Shown piece by piece: positions 18,019-26,730 of a DNA stretch of 64,000 nt. The stretch's first letter is position 1. The number at the start of each line of letters is the position of its first letter. This DNA comes from Enterocloster bolteae (lineage in GTDB: Bacteria; Bacillota; Clostridia; Lachnospirales; Lachnospiraceae), in NCBI RefSeq assembly GCF_002234575.2, contig NZ_CP022464.2:5456001-5520000 (forward strand), read 5' to 3'. The position numbers were made by a program, and so were the translations under genes. The notes under the pieces were generated by a model, which saw only the letters and a list, made by a program, of their open reading frames with translations, was not told where the DNA came from and made no database searches.

Positions 18019-18068
18019 TGTGTAAAAGTCAGCTATGTGTAAAATTGGCTATGCATAAAAGTCAGCTG
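18019..18068 (+). repeat. Three tandem 16-17 bp repeats in the regulator leader
   Basis: TGTGTAAAAGTCAGCTA, TGTGTAAAATTGGCTA and TGCATAAAAGTCAGCTG follow one another directly, ending 13 bp before the ATG and abutting the GCGGGGGG Shine-Dalgarno. They could bind a regulator or arise from slippage. Confidence 0.7.
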
Positions 18069-18080
18069 CGGGGGGTATCT

Positions 18081-19049
18081 ATGAATCGGCAATCAGCAAA
18101 TGAAAAAGAAAAGATAGACCGGCATATTGTACTTGACATTGATTCGGAAGAGAATTATGAATTATTTGAACGGCTTGGGAAGGCACTTTCATCCAGAGTC
18201 AGAATCCGGATGCTGGCGCTGTTAAAACATAAGTCCATGAATATCGTGGAACTGGCGCAGGAGCTTACGATTCCTGTTTCATCGGCTGCATTTCATGTGA
18301 ATATGCTGGAAGAAGCCAATCTGATTAATACAGAGATGCTTCCGGGCGTCCGGGGTTCCCAAAAAGTATGCAGTTCCAGGGCAGAGGATGTGTTTCTGTC
18401 TATCAACACTTCTCCCCTGGAAAAGGAGCGGCGGTCATTCAGCGTGGATATGCCCATTGGGAATTATTACGATTTCAGGATTCATCCGACCTGCGGAATG
18501 GTAAACGAGGAAACCTACATTGATTCCTGCGATGATATAAAATCTTTTTACTCACCCGGCAGAAGCGCGGCACAGTTAATCTGGTTCCAGAGGGGTTTTG
18601 TGGAATACCGCTTCCCGAACCATTTCATCAGCGGCAAAAATCCAAATTATGTATCATTCAGCCTGGAAATCTGCTCCGAGGCACCTGGATACCGGAATGT
18701 GTGGCCCTCCGACATTACATTTTCCATCAATGACAGGGAACTTCTTACCTATACCTCTCCTGGTGATTTTGGAGGAAGGCACGGAAAACTGACACCGATC
18801 TGGTGGACAGACGGAAACACACAATTCGGTCTTTTAAAAACAATCAGCGTGGATGGGAGCGGAACTTATTTAGACGGGGTGATGAAATCAGAAGAAATCA
18901 ACATTGATACCCTTGCGCTTTCAGCCCAGCCCTATATCTCTTTTAAGATAGAAATTAAAAAGGACGCAAAACATGTGGGCGGAATCAACATTTTCGGAAA
19001 ATCATATGGAGATTATCCACAAAATATAGTGATGCATGTGGAGTATTGA
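18081..19049 (+). CDS. ArsR-type winged-helix regulator with a large C-terminal sensor domain
   Basis: 322 residues from ATG 18081 (GGGGGG upstream; earlier in-frame ATGs lie in the leader repeats). Residues ~30-95 form an ArsR-like winged helix: LFERLGKALSSRVRIRMLALLKHKSMNIVELAQELTIPVSSAAFHVNMLEEANLINTEMLPGVRGSQKVCSS. The remaining ~220 residues (with NYYDFRIHPTCGMVNEETYID, WFQRGFVEYRFPN and GDFGGRHGKLTPIWW) are a conserved sensor-like region in Firmicute sugar regulators without a name I can assign. Divergent from the GH2 operon across a palindrome, so it most likely controls it. Confidence 0.8.
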   Translation: MNRQSANEKEKIDRHIVLDIDSEENYELFERLGKALSSRVRIRMLALLKHKSMNIVELAQELTIPVSSAAFHVNMLEEANLINTEMLPGVRGSQKVCSSRAEDVFLSINTSPLEKERRSFSVDMPIGNYYDFRIHPTCGMVNEETYIDSCDDIKSFYSPGRSAAQLIWFQRGFVEYRFPNHFISGKNPNYVSFSLEICSEAPGYRNVWPSDITFSINDRELLTYTSPGDFGGRHGKLTPIWWTDGNTQFGLLKTISVDGSGTYLDGVMKSEEINIDTLALSAQPYISFKIEIKKDAKHVGGINIFGKSYGDYPQNIVMHVEY

Positions 19050-19170
19050 CCGGCGGGGGCCGGTTAGCAGAATAAAAGGTGGGGTGAAATCAGACGTATA
19101 TTAAAAAACGGGCCGGCGGTGAATAGCCGGAATCGGCAAGGCCGGCAGAAGAAGGCCGGATTCGGCCTTC
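19049..19170. terminator. Two hairpins between convergent genes
   Basis: ACCGGC-GGGG-GCCGGT at 19049-19064 overlaps the regulator stop. GAAGGCCG-GATT-CGGCCTTC at 19151-19170 lies before the MutH-like stop. Neither has a long T-run, so termination is probable rather than certain. Confidence 0.45.
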
Positions 19171-19195
19171 CTGACAAATGTTCCGGTACCCATAC

Positions 19196-19849
19196 CTATC
19201 TGCTCATACTGCGGATATCATAGACAAACTCCTTACGGAAATAGAACGCATGGTTCTTATTTGAAACATAACGGCCATATACTCCGGAATAAATAGGGTG
19301 ATACGGCATTGAATCCTTGCTCCGCACCTGTATATGCTGTCCGTTGGATGTATGTATACGCCTATCCGGGCTTGTCTCTATGTGCATCCTCAGCTGCCTG
19401 CAAATGGAGTAGTAATCTGAACGCCAAATATCCCGAAGCTGCGCATACCGGGGCGAACTGAGATCGATATGGATGCTGGGCAAAAACATCCAGTCTTTGG
19501 GACTGCCGTCTTTACAGACCGGCACATATAAAATATTGCTGATTTTTTCGTACAAATGCGTTTCCTCAAAGGGGCGCTCCTGAATAAGTTCATCGATCAC
19601 ACTGCTAATCTGTGTAATAAAAACCGTTTCCTTTGGATTACCCGCATTATCACACTTGTTAGTTTTCAATTCCCCATCATCAAAATCCAGATTTGTGCTG
19701 GACAAATGCATTCCCAGGGCCAGCTCCAAAAGCTGGCCTGTTTTCCCTTTATTAATGATAATCATGTTCATATCGTTCTGGCTGAACAATTCCTCAAATC
19801 TGATACCTGCTAATTTATTAAACCGGACACACGCTTCTTGAAGTCTCAT
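19196..19849 (-). CDS. MutH/Sau3AI-family endonuclease
   Basis: 217 residues. KGKTGQLLELALG followed by LDFDDGELKTNK and GNPKETVFITQI reproduces the MutH/Sau3AI active-site order: Glu in QLLE, Asp, then E-L-K. Single-domain length matches MutH and is half of Sau3AI. MutH nicks hemimethylated GATC in enterobacteria, and Sau3AI cuts GATC. No Dam-like methylase or mutS/L is in the window, and Firmicutes generally lack MutH-dependent repair, so a restriction or nicking role is more likely (inference). It lies 13 bp after the ABC exporter genes and may share their transcript. Confidence 0.75.
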   Translation of the reverse strand: MRLQEACVRFNKLAGIRFEELFSQNDMNMIIINKGKTGQLLELALGMHLSSTNLDFDDGELKTNKCDNAGNPKETVFITQISSVIDELIQERPFEETHLYEKISNILYVPVCKDGSPKDWMFLPSIHIDLSSPRYAQLRDIWRSDYYSICRQLRMHIETSPDRRIHTSNGQHIQVRSKDSMPYHPIYSGVYGRYVSNKNHAFYFRKEFVYDIRSMSR

Positions 19850-19862
19850 TTTTTCTCCTTAT

Positions 19863-21737
19863 TTATGGCTGGCATACTGATTCCCAATCTGTTTCTCCCG
19901 CGAACGTTGCCCCTGCGAACACCTTCATAGCCTCCTCTTCCTCAAACTGCCTGGAATACAGTTCATAATAATATCCCTTTTGCTCCAGCAGTTCCGGATG
20001 ACTGCCCCGCTCTATGATTTTCCCGTCCTTTACAACCAATATCAAATCAGCCTGACGGATTGTGGATAAACGGTGTGCAATCACAAAGGAAGTATGTCCC
20101 TTCAGCAGATGGTTGGTGGCATCCTGAATCAGTTTTTCCGTCTGGGTATCAATGGAGGAGGTGGCCTCGTCCAGAACGAAAATGGCAGGATTGGCCAGAA
20201 CCGCCCGCGCAAACGAAATCAGCTGCTTCTCGCCTGTGGACAACAGGCCTCCGCTTTCACCCACATCGCTGTCATACCCCTTTTCCATTTTCGCCACAAC
20301 CATGTCCGCAGACACATTCCTGGCCGCCTCTTCAATCTCCTCATCCGATGCATCCAGGCGGCCATACCTTATATTTTCCCGCACAGTTCCCGAAAACAGG
20401 TGCGGATTTTGCAGCACATAACCAATCTGGCTGTGAAGCCACAGCTGCGACCGTTCCCGGTAATCCACGCCGTCAATCAATATCCTTCCCTTTGTCGGTT
20501 CAAAGAAACGCCCCACCAGGTTCACAAGGGTAGACTTTCCCGCCCCTGTCTCACCCACAATGGCAACATTCATGCCGGCAGGCACATGAAGGTTAAAATG
20601 TTCCAGCACATATTCCTTCCCGTCCGGGTACATAAAGGAAACATCCTCAAACACAATGTCTCCCTGGATTTTTTCCCAATTACACTTATTGGGTGAAAAT
20701 GCGTCTCCGTACTTCCTGAGCACATCGGTTCTGTCCACCACATTGGGCTTTTGTTCCAGCAGATCCATCACCCGCTCAATATTTGCCTGACAGGAAATCA
20801 ACTCCGCCAGCAGCCTGGCAAGCTGCTGTATGGGTTCAAATATAACAACCGCATACGAGATAAATACAGACAGCGTCCCCAGTTTAATGATATTTTCCTG
20901 GACCATATAGCCGCCCTTTGCCAACACCACAGCTGAAGCCACAGAGCTGAAAAACAAAATAGCCGGAATATAGACCGCATTCAGCTTAGCCGAACGGATC
21001 GCCGCCTGATGCATATCCGATGTCTTTTCAAAGAAGCGTTTTTCATTGTCCGATTCAATGACCATACTCTTTGACGTCTTAACCCCGGTAATGCCTTCAT
21101 TGTAAGCGCTGGTAATCTGGGAATTGATTCGCCTCACCTTCCGGTTCCATTTCAGAATCCGATTCTGGAAATACACGGTCAAAAGGGCAATACACGGAAC
21201 AATCATGGTGATGATAAATGCCAGCTGCGCGTTCAGCATAAACATAATCACAAACACACTGACCACATAAATCAGGGCCCAGAACATATCCACCAGGCCC
21301 CAGGCTATCATCCCCGCAATCCTCAGAGTATCACTCATCACCCGGGCGTGGATATATCCCACCGGAGTCGTATTATAGTAGGAAAACGACAAGGTCTGCA
21401 AATGTTTAAACTGCGCTCTCTTTAAATCCTTTCCCACATTCATCTCTATGGATGTAGCCGCGTGAACCGACACATACACGCAGACAGTCTGGGCCACAAT
21501 AACAGAAATATAAACCAGGGTAAATACTCCAAGCCCATCCAAACGGTCCGGGATAATGAATGTGTCAATGGCATAGCTCTGGAACAGAGGCACAAGGATA
21601 TCCACTCCCGCAAGCAGAATATTAAGACCCAGCGTAATTGCGAAAAACTTCTTATACGGCTTGAAAAACGGAAACAGCTTCATCCATATGCGGAAGCTGA
21701 AGGGATTGTTATACTCCTGTTCTTCATATGCTGCCAT
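19863..21737 (-). CDS. Heterodimeric ABC exporter subunit (canonical Walker B, altered signature)
   Basis: 624 residues: six-helix membrane domain (~30-320) then a nucleotide-binding domain. Walker A is GETGAGKST and Walker B ends FVLDEATSS, with the catalytic Glu present. The signature is LSTGEKQ instead of LSGGQ. The start overlaps the upstream subunit gene by 14 bp. The pair has the asymmetric site arrangement of TM287/288- and LmrCD-like exporters, in which one ATP site is degenerate. Likely drug or lipid export; substrate unknown. Confidence 0.88.
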   Translation of the reverse strand: MAAYEEQEYNNPFSFRIWMKLFPFFKPYKKFFAITLGLNILLAGVDILVPLFQSYAIDTFIIPDRLDGLGVFTLVYISVIVAQTVCVYVSVHAATSIEMNVGKDLKRAQFKHLQTLSFSYYNTTPVGYIHARVMSDTLRIAGMIAWGLVDMFWALIYVVSVFVIMFMLNAQLAFIITMIVPCIALLTVYFQNRILKWNRKVRRINSQITSAYNEGITGVKTSKSMVIESDNEKRFFEKTSDMHQAAIRSAKLNAVYIPAILFFSSVASAVVLAKGGYMVQENIIKLGTLSVFISYAVVIFEPIQQLARLLAELISCQANIERVMDLLEQKPNVVDRTDVLRKYGDAFSPNKCNWEKIQGDIVFEDVSFMYPDGKEYVLEHFNLHVPAGMNVAIVGETGAGKSTLVNLVGRFFEPTKGRILIDGVDYRERSQLWLHSQIGYVLQNPHLFSGTVRENIRYGRLDASDEEIEEAARNVSADMVVAKMEKGYDSDVGESGGLLSTGEKQLISFARAVLANPAIFVLDEATSSIDTQTEKLIQDATNHLLKGHTSFVIAHRLSTIRQADLILVVKDGKIIERGSHPELLEQKGYYYELYSRQFEEEEAMKVFAGATFAGETDWESVCQP

Positions 21738-23658
21738 TGATTATCCCCCCATCCATCTTATCCTCTATCTTATTATTCTCTTTACTCTTCTTATCCTTTT
21801 TATTCTTTTTATCCTTTTCATCCTGTCCCATCAGGTCTCTATCATCACGGCTCATCTGTATTTCATAAATCCTGCGATAGATTCCATTTCTCCGTATCAG
21901 TTCCCCGTGGGTTCCGCGTTCTTCTATTTTTCCCTGATTCAGTACCAGGATTTCATCCGCGCCCATAAGAGATGTCACTCTGTGGGATATCAGAATAACC
22001 GTAGCCTCCCTCATATGTTCCTTCAGCGCGCAGCGGATGCGGTAATCTGTCTGGGAATCCACTGCTGATAAGGAATCGTCAAACACCATAATGGGAGCTT
22101 TCCGAAGCAGCATTCTGGCAATAGCAATCCTCTGCTTCTGCCCTCCCGACAAAGTAACTCCCCGTTCCCCCACAAGAGTGTCATATCCATCCGGAAAACT
22201 CATAATGGCGTCGTCAATACACGCAATCTGAGCCGCGTACCGAATCTCCTCCAGAGACGCGCCTGGTACGGAAGCCGCTATATTTTCCCGGATTGTCCTG
22301 GAATACAAAAAGGGTTCCTGCAATACCATTCCTATATTTCTCCTGAGCTCCTCAATAGGGATTTCCTTAACAACTCTGCCGCCAATACAGATACTTCCCC
22401 TGTTTTCCTCCAGCTCATAGAGCCGTGAAAGAAGCTGTATTACCGTAGACTTCCCGCTGCCCGTTCCGCCCAGAATCCCAAAGGTGCTGCCTTCCGGAAC
22501 TGTAAATGAAATATCCCGGAGCACATCCTTTCCTTCCTCATATCCGAAGGATACATGCTGGAAGGAGATATCATACTTTCCACTGGAATGTTCGCGTTCC
22601 TTCCCTCCTTTTTCATCTGTCTTTCCATAGGCTTCTTCCTGGGAGCGTATGATATAATCCACACGTTCAAACGAAACGCCAGCCTTGCTCATATCAGAGA
22701 GAATACGCCCAAGGCCGCGGATTGGCCACACCAGCGTTGAATTGTAAGCCGCAAACGCCACAAATTCACCAACCGATATGGAACCATTCACAGCTTCCAC
22801 CACTCCGAAAATAATAACCGCAATCACCTGCAGCCCCGTTATCAGATCCCCAATCCCCCAATACAGTCCTGATAACGTCCCCAGACGAATCCACAGCTTG
22901 GCAAAGGCATTATTCTTCTTGTCAAACCGCTCCATCTCAAATTGTTCCCGTCCGAATGCCCGCACCACGCGCACTCCTGTTGCATTCTCCTGCACGACCG
23001 TGGAAAGTTCTCCCTCTGCCTCGTCCGCAGTGGTAAACCGCTTGGCTATCAGCCGGTAAAACACAGTGGAGTACACCACAACAACCGGCACGAACAGGAG
23101 AACGATGCAGGAAAGCTTTACATTCATGGAAAGCATCATGACAAAAGACGTAAGCACAAGAAAGGCCGTGCGGAACACCTCCAGAAGCTGGGTAACCACA
23201 AATCCGCGTATCACCTCCACATCAGAAGTACACCGCTGGATAATATCCCCTGTCTGGTTCCTGTCATGCCATCTTATGGGAAGCTTCTGCACATGGATAA
23301 ATAATGTATCCCGCAAATTTTTAGCAAAATTCTCCCCTGCCCTGGCTGTATTGGTACGGCTGATGTAGGTAAAAATACCGGAGGCGATTGCCACCGCCAC
23401 AATCATCAGCGCCAGAACCCAGAGGTGGCTGGATAGGTAACTTCCGCTGGTTCCGCTGCTACTGATGGTTCCGCTGCTTCCACTGAGCACCTCATCAATG
23501 CTGAAGCGAAAAATCTGCGGTGTCAGGGCATTTAATATGGTTGATACCAGGGATGCGGCTACGGCGGCGGCAAAATAGAGTTTGGAGCCCTGGAGGAATC
23601 TGAATATCAGATGGAGTTTTCTGTGTTTGGGGATTGTGTTTTTTTGTATGTTTTTCAT
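21724..23658 (-). CDS. Heterodimeric ABC exporter subunit (degenerate Walker B)
   Basis: 644 residues: membrane domain (~20-330) and nucleotide-binding domain with GGTGSGKST (Walker A), LSGGQKQRIAIAR (canonical signature) and IMVFDDSLSAVD, where Asp replaces the catalytic Glu. This complements the partner, whose Glu is intact but whose signature is altered. The C-terminus is a lysine/aspartate-rich tail (MGQDEKDKKNKKDKKSKENNK) encoded by a low-complexity stretch. Confidence 0.88.
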   Translation of the reverse strand: MKNIQKNTIPKHRKLHLIFRFLQGSKLYFAAAVAASLVSTILNALTPQIFRFSIDEVLSGSSGTISSSGTSGSYLSSHLWVLALMIVAVAIASGIFTYISRTNTARAGENFAKNLRDTLFIHVQKLPIRWHDRNQTGDIIQRCTSDVEVIRGFVVTQLLEVFRTAFLVLTSFVMMLSMNVKLSCIVLLFVPVVVVYSTVFYRLIAKRFTTADEAEGELSTVVQENATGVRVVRAFGREQFEMERFDKKNNAFAKLWIRLGTLSGLYWGIGDLITGLQVIAVIIFGVVEAVNGSISVGEFVAFAAYNSTLVWPIRGLGRILSDMSKAGVSFERVDYIIRSQEEAYGKTDEKGGKEREHSSGKYDISFQHVSFGYEEGKDVLRDISFTVPEGSTFGILGGTGSGKSTVIQLLSRLYELEENRGSICIGGRVVKEIPIEELRRNIGMVLQEPFLYSRTIRENIAASVPGASLEEIRYAAQIACIDDAIMSFPDGYDTLVGERGVTLSGGQKQRIAIARMLLRKAPIMVFDDSLSAVDSQTDYRIRCALKEHMREATVILISHRVTSLMGADEILVLNQGKIEERGTHGELIRRNGIYRRIYEIQMSRDDRDLMGQDEKDKKNKKDKKSKENNKIEDKMDGGIINGSI

Positions 23659-23753
23659 ATATTTACCCTTTTATATCGCTTATGATTAAATGCTTGATGC
23701 TATCCAGTTGATAAATACTGTCTATGTAAATGATGTACCAGTAAATCCGGGGC

Positions 23754-24623
23754 CTAAATTGATAAAAACCAAGCATCATCAATTACATAGTCATTGACCG
23801 GGGCAACTCCTAACTGTAATTCTCTCAACTTGTCTACCAATTCATCCCCATCAACTAAATCAATCGGAGTAGCTCCAGGTCTATTGGCCTCTTCAATTGC
23901 AGGCGCAGAAAACTTACCGGTTGTAATAAACAGGCCTTTATCAGCCCTTCCCTGCATAGCTCCTCTAAAATCCCGAATTTCACCAGCAGACACACTTCCT
24001 GTATATCTTTTACACTGAAAAAGCATATGGAAGCTAATTATTCCATTCAATTTTATTATTCCCATTCCATCAATTCCACCATCCCCAGTCTTTCCCGTAA
24101 CTTTTACTTGTGTAAATCCAGACTCTCTTAATAATCGTTGTGTTAAACGTTCAAATGCATCCGGTTTTAAATTTTTTAATACATTTTTGAGTTTTTCGCG
24201 CCATGTCTGGATTTCATCTGGTGTATCAACGCCGTCATTTTCTAAATTATGATCCTCAAGACTTATCTCTTTCGTATCTTTCATCTTTAATAAGGTCATT
24301 TCACGAACCTTTTTAACAATTTCATCCGAATTTATTTCCTGTAATTCACGGCCTACCGTAGTTAGCGCCCATACTCCACGTGCAGAATTCTCTAAAATTC
24401 CAACCTTTTTCATATATGTTCTTGTCCACGCCAACCTATATTCGACTTCTGATTTACTGGTATCACCATGCATAATTGTTAATACTTCTGGAGATAAACC
24501 TAATATTTCAATCGTTTTATCATCAATCTCTTGTATCGTTCCCGACCCCCCTAATTCTTTTATGGCCTGAAACAATTCCTGCATCATTTCATGATATGCC
24601 GGTACTTCCTCTGTTTTTCTCAT
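23754..24623 (-). CDS. mrr: Mrr-type (type IV) restriction endonuclease
   Basis: 289 residues from ATG 24623 (GAGGGG upstream; an ATG three codons earlier is possible). The N-terminal half is the Mrr winged-helix domain (EMMQELFQAIKELGGSGTIQEIDDK, EYRLAWTRTYMKKVGILENSARGVWALT). Residues ~165-275 hold the Mrr catalytic domain: LKPDAFERLTQRLLRESGFTQVKVTGKTGDGGIDGMG, then FQCKRY (D...Q-x-K nuclease motif) and LFITTGKFSAPAIEEA. Mrr cuts methylated DNA. It is the first gene of the AT-rich defence island and lies downstream of a decayed region. Confidence 0.9.
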   Translation of the reverse strand: MRKTEEVPAYHEMMQELFQAIKELGGSGTIQEIDDKTIEILGLSPEVLTIMHGDTSKSEVEYRLAWTRTYMKKVGILENSARGVWALTTVGRELQEINSDEIVKKVREMTLLKMKDTKEISLEDHNLENDGVDTPDEIQTWREKLKNVLKNLKPDAFERLTQRLLRESGFTQVKVTGKTGDGGIDGMGIIKLNGIISFHMLFQCKRYTGSVSAGEIRDFRGAMQGRADKGLFITTGKFSAPAIEEANRPGATPIDLVDGDELVDKLRELQLGVAPVNDYVIDDAWFLSI

Positions 24624-24889
24624 ATAGCTCATCCCCTCTTTCTTACGTAATATCTCAAAACCCTTCTTACATAATTATCCAACCCTTTTCTACTAGGCAG
24701 ATATAATCCATATTTAGATACTAACGAAATTCCTTTTTGCGAATCGCTCGAAATGATTGTTTTCCTAAAAATTATAACATGATTTTTCAGAACTGGCGAC
24801 TCTCGTTTTATTCGAGGATTAATTTCGAGACGCGTCCTTTCTTTGTTTTCTACTTCCAACAATAAAATTTTCGATATCATAAGCATCAA

Positions 24890-25082
24890 AAACTTTATTC
24901 TATACAGTAGCCATGGCTCTCATCATGCTCCTGTTCCTCTATCTCTTGCCGACTGCCATCGGATTTCTCTAGCGGCAATTCAGCAAAAAACGGGGATATG
25001 CCACCTCATTTTTCAATCTCTTTTCTTCATAAAAACCGCCGCTCTTCACAAGCGACGGCTACCGTATTAATAAATAGTGTTT
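24890..25082. other. No gene seen; imperfect hairpin near 25035-25060
   Basis: The stretch between the short frame before mrr and the degraded gene has no family-like coding. An imperfect stem (CCGCCGCT with AGCGACGG) may be an old terminator. Confidence 0.4.
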
Positions 25083-25580
25083 ATATATATTCTTTTAGTG
25101 TAAATATAGTCATCTCATCTTTTTGAATTGTATTTAACTCAAATAGATTTTCTCTGGTTGTCATTATATTTTGGAGATTACGACCTAAAATAATATATTG
25201 ATTTTGAGAATCAAAAGATATATACTTCATAATAATTCATACACATTAACTTTACAGAAAATTGTTTATAAAGAATATCTTCATCTATCTTTAACTTAAT
25301 TAATCTATCAAACAAACTGTTTCCATAGATTACAATATCTATTCCATTTTGCAATCCCGGAATATCATTTCAATAAATTTTTAATAAAATCTTCTGAGAA
25401 TACATTATCATCCAATAAATTATTTTCTGCCTTTGCCTCTAAATCATTTACATATGTTGAGGCTGTGAAAAAGATTCCCAAAAGGCGCAGTTTGACCTTG
25501 GCGTAGTTTTCATTTGATCAATATTTTCTATCTGCTCATCAGAATAAACTCTATAATTTTTTGTTCATTTCATAGTATCT
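25083..25580 (-). pseudogene. Degraded gene of unknown family, several frameshifts and stops
   Basis: Three minus-strand segments in different frames look protein-like. One is TYVNDLEAKAENNLLDDNVFS followed by a stop, then GLQNGIDIVIYGNSLFDRLIKLKIDEDILYKQFS (25225-25370), then SFDSQNQYIILGRNLQNIM running to about 25083. No intact frame exceeds 80 codons. A GC-richer patch at 25460-25510 (with AGGCTGTGAAAAAG) differs in composition and could be an insertion scar. The product is not recognised. Confidence 0.45.
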
Positions 25581-25628
25581 TGGTACTGAGATGATTAAAC
25601 CATCTTATAATGTTTTAACCTGCATACT

Positions 25629-26726
25629 CTACTCTGTCTTAAGTATATTGTTTTTCCAATTAATCACATCTCTTAGCACAATCTTTTCCATAGCCTTCAT
25701 ATACATTTCAATAAAATCATAATCTGGTTTATTATTTTTGGTTGGTAATAAAATTTTATCATTTTGTATTTTGGCCTTGCTGACGCTATCGCCCCAAGAA
25801 TATTTATGTTTCAAACTATTATTAATGCAAGTAACTAGATATAATTGGATTAGCTTATTCCTTTTTTCTTTATCCATTAAATACAAGACCAAATTATGAC
25901 TATCATTTGAATAAAAGTCACTTTCTTGATATGTTACAACAAAAGTTTTACCTCCAATAAAAATACAATTACCTTCATCTAGGTATTTTTCATTATATGA
26001 AATGTAAGAACTAACCGCATTATTTTCAGCGCTTGCACATAGATACGGCGTTTCACCACTATTTTCAATAATACTCCTTGATAAAATACTTCCAGCGTTT
26101 TTGATGGTAAAAAGATCCGCTATATTATACTCATGAAATTTCAAAGTTTTAAAAGATTCTAATACTTCTTTCTCCTTATCTGTTAAATCAAAATCTTCTA
26201 ATAAATTATTTTTCAAATAGTTTTCTATTGTGACTAGTCCATCTTTCTCTAACGAAGACACATAGTTTTCCATATATGCATAATCAACTTTACCATCTTT
26301 TCCTATAGGCAGGACTATTTTTGTGTTTTTTAAAGCAATTTTTGTCGCTTTAGCATTATAGGTAAAACGGGTTTCTATTGCCTTTCTGATTGAAGTCATA
26401 ATATATAATGCTGACTTTACATTAAGAAAACTAGATTGCAATACACTTGTGGCTCCGTGACCATCCTTTAAATAAAACGGTGTTTCAAGATAGACAATAT
26501 TTTGATTATTTGAATGTATGAGTATTGTTGGTAGACCTTCTTTATTATTTAAAACGCTTGGATGTAAGTTATAATATCCGATAATACCATTATGATTGGT
26601 TGCTTGTCCATAAAAAGGATACTTAGGCTCATCATCAATAGACAACTCTTTAATTGTTAATGGATCTATTTCTATTTGTGGTTGCCATTTTAAAACTTCT
26701 TCCAGCCTGACTTCTTTATAGTTCAC
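25629..26726 (-). CDS. Restriction-modification specificity subunit (HsdS/BcgIB-like)
   Basis: 365 residues from GTG 26726 (GAGGAG nine bases upstream). Two target-recognition domains are visible: residues ~1-170, ending KIVLPIGKDGKVDYAYMENYV, and ~195-365, starting KFHEYNIADLFTIKNAGSILS and ending ILLPTKNNKPDYDFIEMYMKAMEK. Each ends with the typical I-x-LP...G/KPDY-x-F/YM helix start. This two-TRD, one-gene layout next to a combined R-M polypeptide fits BcgI-like systems. It starts 4 bp after the methylase. Confidence 0.85.
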   Translation of the reverse strand: MNYKEVRLEEVLKWQPQIEIDPLTIKELSIDDEPKYPFYGQATNHNGIIGYYNLHPSVLNNKEGLPTILIHSNNQNIVYLETPFYLKDGHGATSVLQSSFLNVKSALYIMTSIRKAIETRFTYNAKATKIALKNTKIVLPIGKDGKVDYAYMENYVSSLEKDGLVTIENYLKNNLLEDFDLTDKEKEVLESFKTLKFHEYNIADLFTIKNAGSILSRSIIENSGETPYLCASAENNAVSSYISYNEKYLDEGNCIFIGGKTFVVTYQESDFYSNDSHNLVLYLMDKEKRNKLIQLYLVTCINNSLKHKYSWGDSVSKAKIQNDKILLPTKNNKPDYDFIEMYMKAMEKIVLRDVINWKNNILKTE

Positions 26727-26730
26727 TTTG

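Noticed and set aside
24629..24889. 86-codon minus-strand frame directly upstream of mrr
   Set aside because: No family resemblance, unclear start, and the mrr gene has its own good Shine-Dalgarno at 24623; probably chance or remnant sequence.
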